Below, in pieces: positions 62,651 to 64,000 of a stretch of 64,000 bases of DNA (within the stretch, counting starts at the first letter, position 1; each line of letters begins with the position of its first letter). The notes beneath the pieces are model-generated. The model had not been told where the DNA came from, did not search any database, and was given only the letters and a program-made list of their open reading frames with translations. This DNA comes from Hedera helix (taxonomy: Eukaryota > Streptophyta > Magnoliopsida > Apiales > Araliaceae): positions 16,810,875 through 16,874,874 of the forward strand of contig OX359273.1 of the NCBI GenBank assembly GCA_947179155.2. The letters run 5' to 3'. Both the position numbers and the translations under genes were made by a program.

Positions 62651-62666
62651 AATACCCTCAAACTTA
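62651..62666 (-). promoter_or_regulatory. polypurine tract of the Athila-like element
   Basis: The minus strand reads TAAGTTTGAGGGTATT directly before the LTR start TGATAATTAG. Confidence 0.75.
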
Positions 62667-62670
62667 ACTC

Positions 62671-62690
62671 TTTGCTTGCCCTCAAGCAAA
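62671..62690 (-). repeat. perfect stem-loop next to the polypurine tract
   Basis: Arms TTTGCTTG and CAAGCAAA (8 bp, perfect) with the 4-base loop AGGG in sense orientation. A similar cassette with different arms occurs at 63837-63852. Confidence 0.8.
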
Positions 62691-63091
62691 ACAAAAATAA
62701 AACTAAGACTCTACTAACTCAATAACTCAAGCAATGAATCAATATGAATTTCAATTTTAACCTCAAAGATTTTTAAATTATAACTTAAAGAAAATTTTAA
62801 ACTTATGCAAAGCCATAAAATTTCAACATATTTATTAATCTTACTTCATTCAGGACCCTTCGTGTGTGTGTGAATCCAAATGTATCAAACTAGGAAAAAA
62901 AACTTAGATCCGCTCACATAATTAAATGTTTCATAAAAGATATCAAAAAAATATATACAAGAAAACTCCATATTTTTATTTTTCACATCAGTTAAAGGTA
63001 ATACATGCAAATATAACTTAGGAGATCATTTTTTTTTTTAATATTTTAATCACCACTAGGATTATTAATTTCTTTTAAGCTCTTCTCAATT

Positions 63092-63263
63092 AAATGGGTC
63101 CATTTTATGCTTCTTCCCATTTTTTTCTTTTCTTTTCTTTTTCCTCGACCACGGTGAGTGCATTTTATGCTCCATCTCACCAGCGAGTGCGTTTTACGCT
63201 CCATCTCGCTTCTCTTCACATATTTATGAGTGAGTGCGTTTTACGCTCTATCTCAACTCATCA
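63092..63263 (-). repeat. four hairpins with 17-nt loops and covarying stems
   Basis: Plus-strand stems: AAATGGG/CCCATTT (63092, 63116), GGTGAG/CTCACC (63153, 63176), AGCGAG/CTCGCT (63182, 63205) and TGAG/CTCA extended past a one-base bulge (63231, 63252). Every loop is exactly 17 nt. Inside it is a second stem, GCAT-TTT-ATGC or GCGT-TTT-ACGC (partial in the first copy). Stem bases change in pairs between copies. Confidence 0.85.
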
Positions 63264-63815
63264 CATAATTCTCTTAATAATTTTAATAATCCCAGAAAAT
63301 TCACTTAAATCATATTTCCTAAATTATATTTTACCACAATTTCGCTTCAAATTACGATCAAATAAAAATATAGAATTCAAAAATATCTATTATGAGCATT
63401 TAACCAAATAAACTTCACTTAAGTTAAAACTAGCTCAAACAATTGGATATGTGCATAAAAATTTAAAGAATCTCAAATAAAATAATAATCAATAATATAC
63501 CAAAATTCAAACTATGCAAAAATTTATTCATTTTTCAAAAGTTATTAAATAAAAACCAATTTTTATCATTGATTAAAAATTTAATTCAACTAATTCATTG
63601 CCCAAGAGACTCTACCTAAAAACTAAGTTACCCCATTTTCGTAGGAAACACGATTGCACTTAGCATGTGCAACAAGCCTTTAAACCCCATGGTTACCCCA
63701 CGTGGATGAGTTGTGTCTCGTGAGGGGTTGCAGTGAATACACCCACAAAATTCTAGAATTTTAAACTAAAAATAAAACCCTAAAATTTTTTTGAAAAATT
63801 CTTTCAAATTTACTC

Positions 63816-63852
63816 ACACCCCCAAACTTAAAACAGACATTGTCCTCAATGT
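63816..63852 (-). repeat. second stem-loop plus polypurine-like cassette
   Basis: In sense: ACATTG-AGGA-CAATGT, then after a few bases TTAAGTTTGGGGGTGT. The layout repeats that at 62651-62690 (TTTGCTTG-AGGG-CAAGCAAA, then TTAAGTTTGAGGGTATT) with different arm sequences. Confidence 0.8.
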
Positions 63853-64000
63853 ATAAAATAAAGAAAATTAAGAACAAGGGACTTCCCTGAATATGTAGCA
63901 TTTTTCCTCCTTATCTGCTAAGTCTGAGCTGCAATGAATAACCTGAAACAAAACAAAAACAAAATAAAATATTAAAACAAATAAATAAATAAAAACTAAA

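Larger units (their letters stand above)
62651..64000 (-). mobile_element. 3' internal region of the Athila-like element
   Basis: Non-coding sequence on the sense (minus) strand upstream of the 3' LTR. It holds the four covarying hairpins (63092-63263) and a second stem-loop plus polypurine-like cassette (63816-63852). The 105-residue plus-strand frame at 63094-63411 runs through these hairpins and has no gene character. The coding part, if any, lies to the right of the window. Confidence 0.7.

Noticed and set aside
63094..63411. 105-residue plus-strand frame
   Set aside because: It runs through the hairpin repeats of a non-coding region on the opposite strand of the element.

Overview
The window looks like repeat-rich heterochromatin of a flowering plant, probably a eudicot with a large genome. 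It is strongly AT-rich with (TA)n, (AAT)n and (CA)n tracts. I found no host gene, tRNA, rRNA or CRISPR array. Almost every base can be assigned to LTR retrotransposons nested inside each other, and the only long intact reading frames are retrotransposon gag genes.

Left part (1-25266). A Ty1/copia element on the minus strand, called copia-1 here, is the oldest layer. It has been interrupted by: the 3' end of a Tat-like Ty3/gypsy element (1-2689, with a 36/37-bp minisatellite, a polypurine tract and a 2.25-kb LTR); a second, near-complete member of its own family, copia-2 (5592-19323, duplicated target ACTAG); a 3.37-kb solo gypsy LTR (20627-23999, target AAYAA); and another gypsy LTR (24164-25266). 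Copia-2 itself carries a 4.17-kb solo gypsy LTR (13635-17805, target GTACT). The copia coding regions are decayed but recognisable: RNase H end, reverse transcriptase, GAG-pre-integrase/integrase and the gag zinc knuckle.

Centre (25267-59009). A plus-strand gypsy LTR (LTR-A) is interrupted by a tandem array of a non-autonomous, gag-only gypsy element: LTR1 (5'-truncated), internal 1, LTR2, internal 2, LTR3, internal 3, LTR4. The period is about 8.69 kb. Each 4.56-kb LTR has a TATA box, a GC-rich island with overlapping hairpins, a GGGTC-rich tract and a 1.3-kb array of AATATTATTAA/TTAATAATATT hairpins. Each 4.1-kb internal region has an initiator-Met primer-binding site, a 2.8-kb non-coding leader, one gag gene of 354 codons with two CCHC knuckles, and a polypurine tract. 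No protease, reverse transcriptase or integrase is present, so any mobility must have depended on an autonomous partner supplying pol. Gag copies 2 and 3 are open; copy 1 has a nonsense codon.

Right part (59010-64000). A third related gypsy LTR (LTR-C) is cut at 61031 by the 3' end of a minus-strand Athila/Tat-like element: a 1.62-kb 3' LTR, a polypurine tract preceded by a perfect stem-loop, and 1.35 kb of 3' non-coding sequence. That sequence holds four hairpins with identical 17-nt loops and covarying stems.

The most unusual signals are: the tandem gag-only array; a 20-bp palindrome at the presumed transcription start present in opposite orientations in different LTRs; the hairpin arrays; a duplicated stem-loop plus polypurine cassette in the Athila-like element; and a 13-bp motif CGCGC(A/C)ATGCGCG shared by three unrelated element families. 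All assignments come from reading the sequence. No database search or alignment program was run.
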